Assembly: GCA_029565935.1 (NCBI GenBank)
Contig: JAKQNF010000004.1
Coordinates: 1-39,821 of the forward strand
DNA from: Bacillota bacterium
GTDB lineage: Bacteria > Bacillota > DTU025 > MWDF01
Direction: 5' to 3'
DNA length: 39,821 nucleotides
The number at the start of each line of letters is the position of its first letter. Within the stretch, counting starts at the first letter, position 1. A model generated the notes under the pieces. It worked only from the letters and a program-made list of their open reading frames with translations, was not told the origin of the DNA and did no database searches. Below, one piece after another: positions 39,696-39,821 of the stretch. A program made the translations under genes and the position numbers.

Positions 39696-39821
39696 GTGGA
39701 TACCCCTGATGCTGTAACTCTATTAGTCAACGCAGTAGCACAGGAAAGGACGGCGGCATGGGAGACCTGGTATAGAACGATCTATCGCCACTATACCTAT
39801 CCGGCAGCGTGGAAAGGAGGT
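39696..39821 (+). CDS. Partial ORF at the window end
   Basis: Reading from GTG 39696 the frame is open for 42 codons to the window edge (DAVTLLVNAVAQERTAAWET, then WYRTIYRHYTY). The composition looks protein-like, but there is no SD before the GTG and no family is recognised. The window ends in AAAGGAGGT, which could be the SD of a next gene, so this ORF may end soon after. Confidence 0.35.
   Translation, partial: MDTPDAVTLLVNAVAQERTAAWETWYRTIYRHYTYPAAWKGG

Overview
The window is bacterial chromosomal DNA, fairly GC-rich and densely coded on both strands, with frequent AGG (Arg) and ATA (Ile) codons, strong Shine-Dalgarno (SD) sites and occasional GTG/TTG starts. A SurA-N-type anchored chaperone suggests a two-membrane cell. 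Secreted C69 dipeptidases, a DUF6305 secreted protein with a permease, and an M29-like aminopeptidase suggest an anaerobe that lives on peptides and amino acids. My best guess is a member of the Synergistota. That is inference from gene content, not a database match.

Layout. 1-7221 (minus): two tandem secreted C69 dipeptidases, the second behind a leader ORF with aromatic codons and a terminator; then an operon encoding a DUF6305 protein, a TRAP-like permease split by an apparent one-base frameshift, a 51-residue membrane protein and a secreted AstE/AspA-like zinc hydrolase; then a SurA-N/TPR protein. 7548-9704 (plus): a beta-propeller-like secreted protein interrupted by an in-frame TGA, and an unknown exported protein. 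10111-10967: rplM-rpsI with promoter, leader and terminator. 11046-13996 (minus): a TPP-riboswitch-controlled thiamine-precursor uptake operon. 14003-18290: a large exported phosphodiester glycosidase-like protein divergent from a YtcJ-like amidohydrolase. 18298-23471: an ABC-F ATPase with a structured leader, an AlaX-type tRNA editing protein, a YigZ protein and a LemA-TPM pair. 23535-30434 (plus): mobA-like, folE2, a Uup-like ABC-F gene, an aminotransferase, an MTA/MTI phosphorylase and an MTA/SAH deaminase. Two tRNAs (Gln, Glu) and a lipoprotein follow. 31910-34865 (minus): two tandem mgtE genes behind a leader that encodes a short acidic/proline-containing peptide. 34965-39340 (plus): an M29-like aminopeptidase, dnaE and a DUF2007 protein. 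The window ends with tRNA-Leu and an AT-rich stretch that may be the edge of an inserted element.

How the parts fit. Peptides would be cut outside the cytoplasm by the C69 enzymes, and the DUF6305/permease/hydrolase operon looks like a capture, deacylation and uptake system for an unknown small acid or N-acyl amino acid. The deaminase, phosphorylase and aminotransferase fit methylthioadenosine recycling. The two most interesting regulatory elements are the mgtE leader, which resembles the enterobacterial MgtL idea in peptide start and RNA switch logic, and the aromatic leader ORF ahead of the dipeptidase. Two genes are broken by single-base changes (near 4740 and at 8001), so sequencing error must be excluded before calling them pseudogenes.
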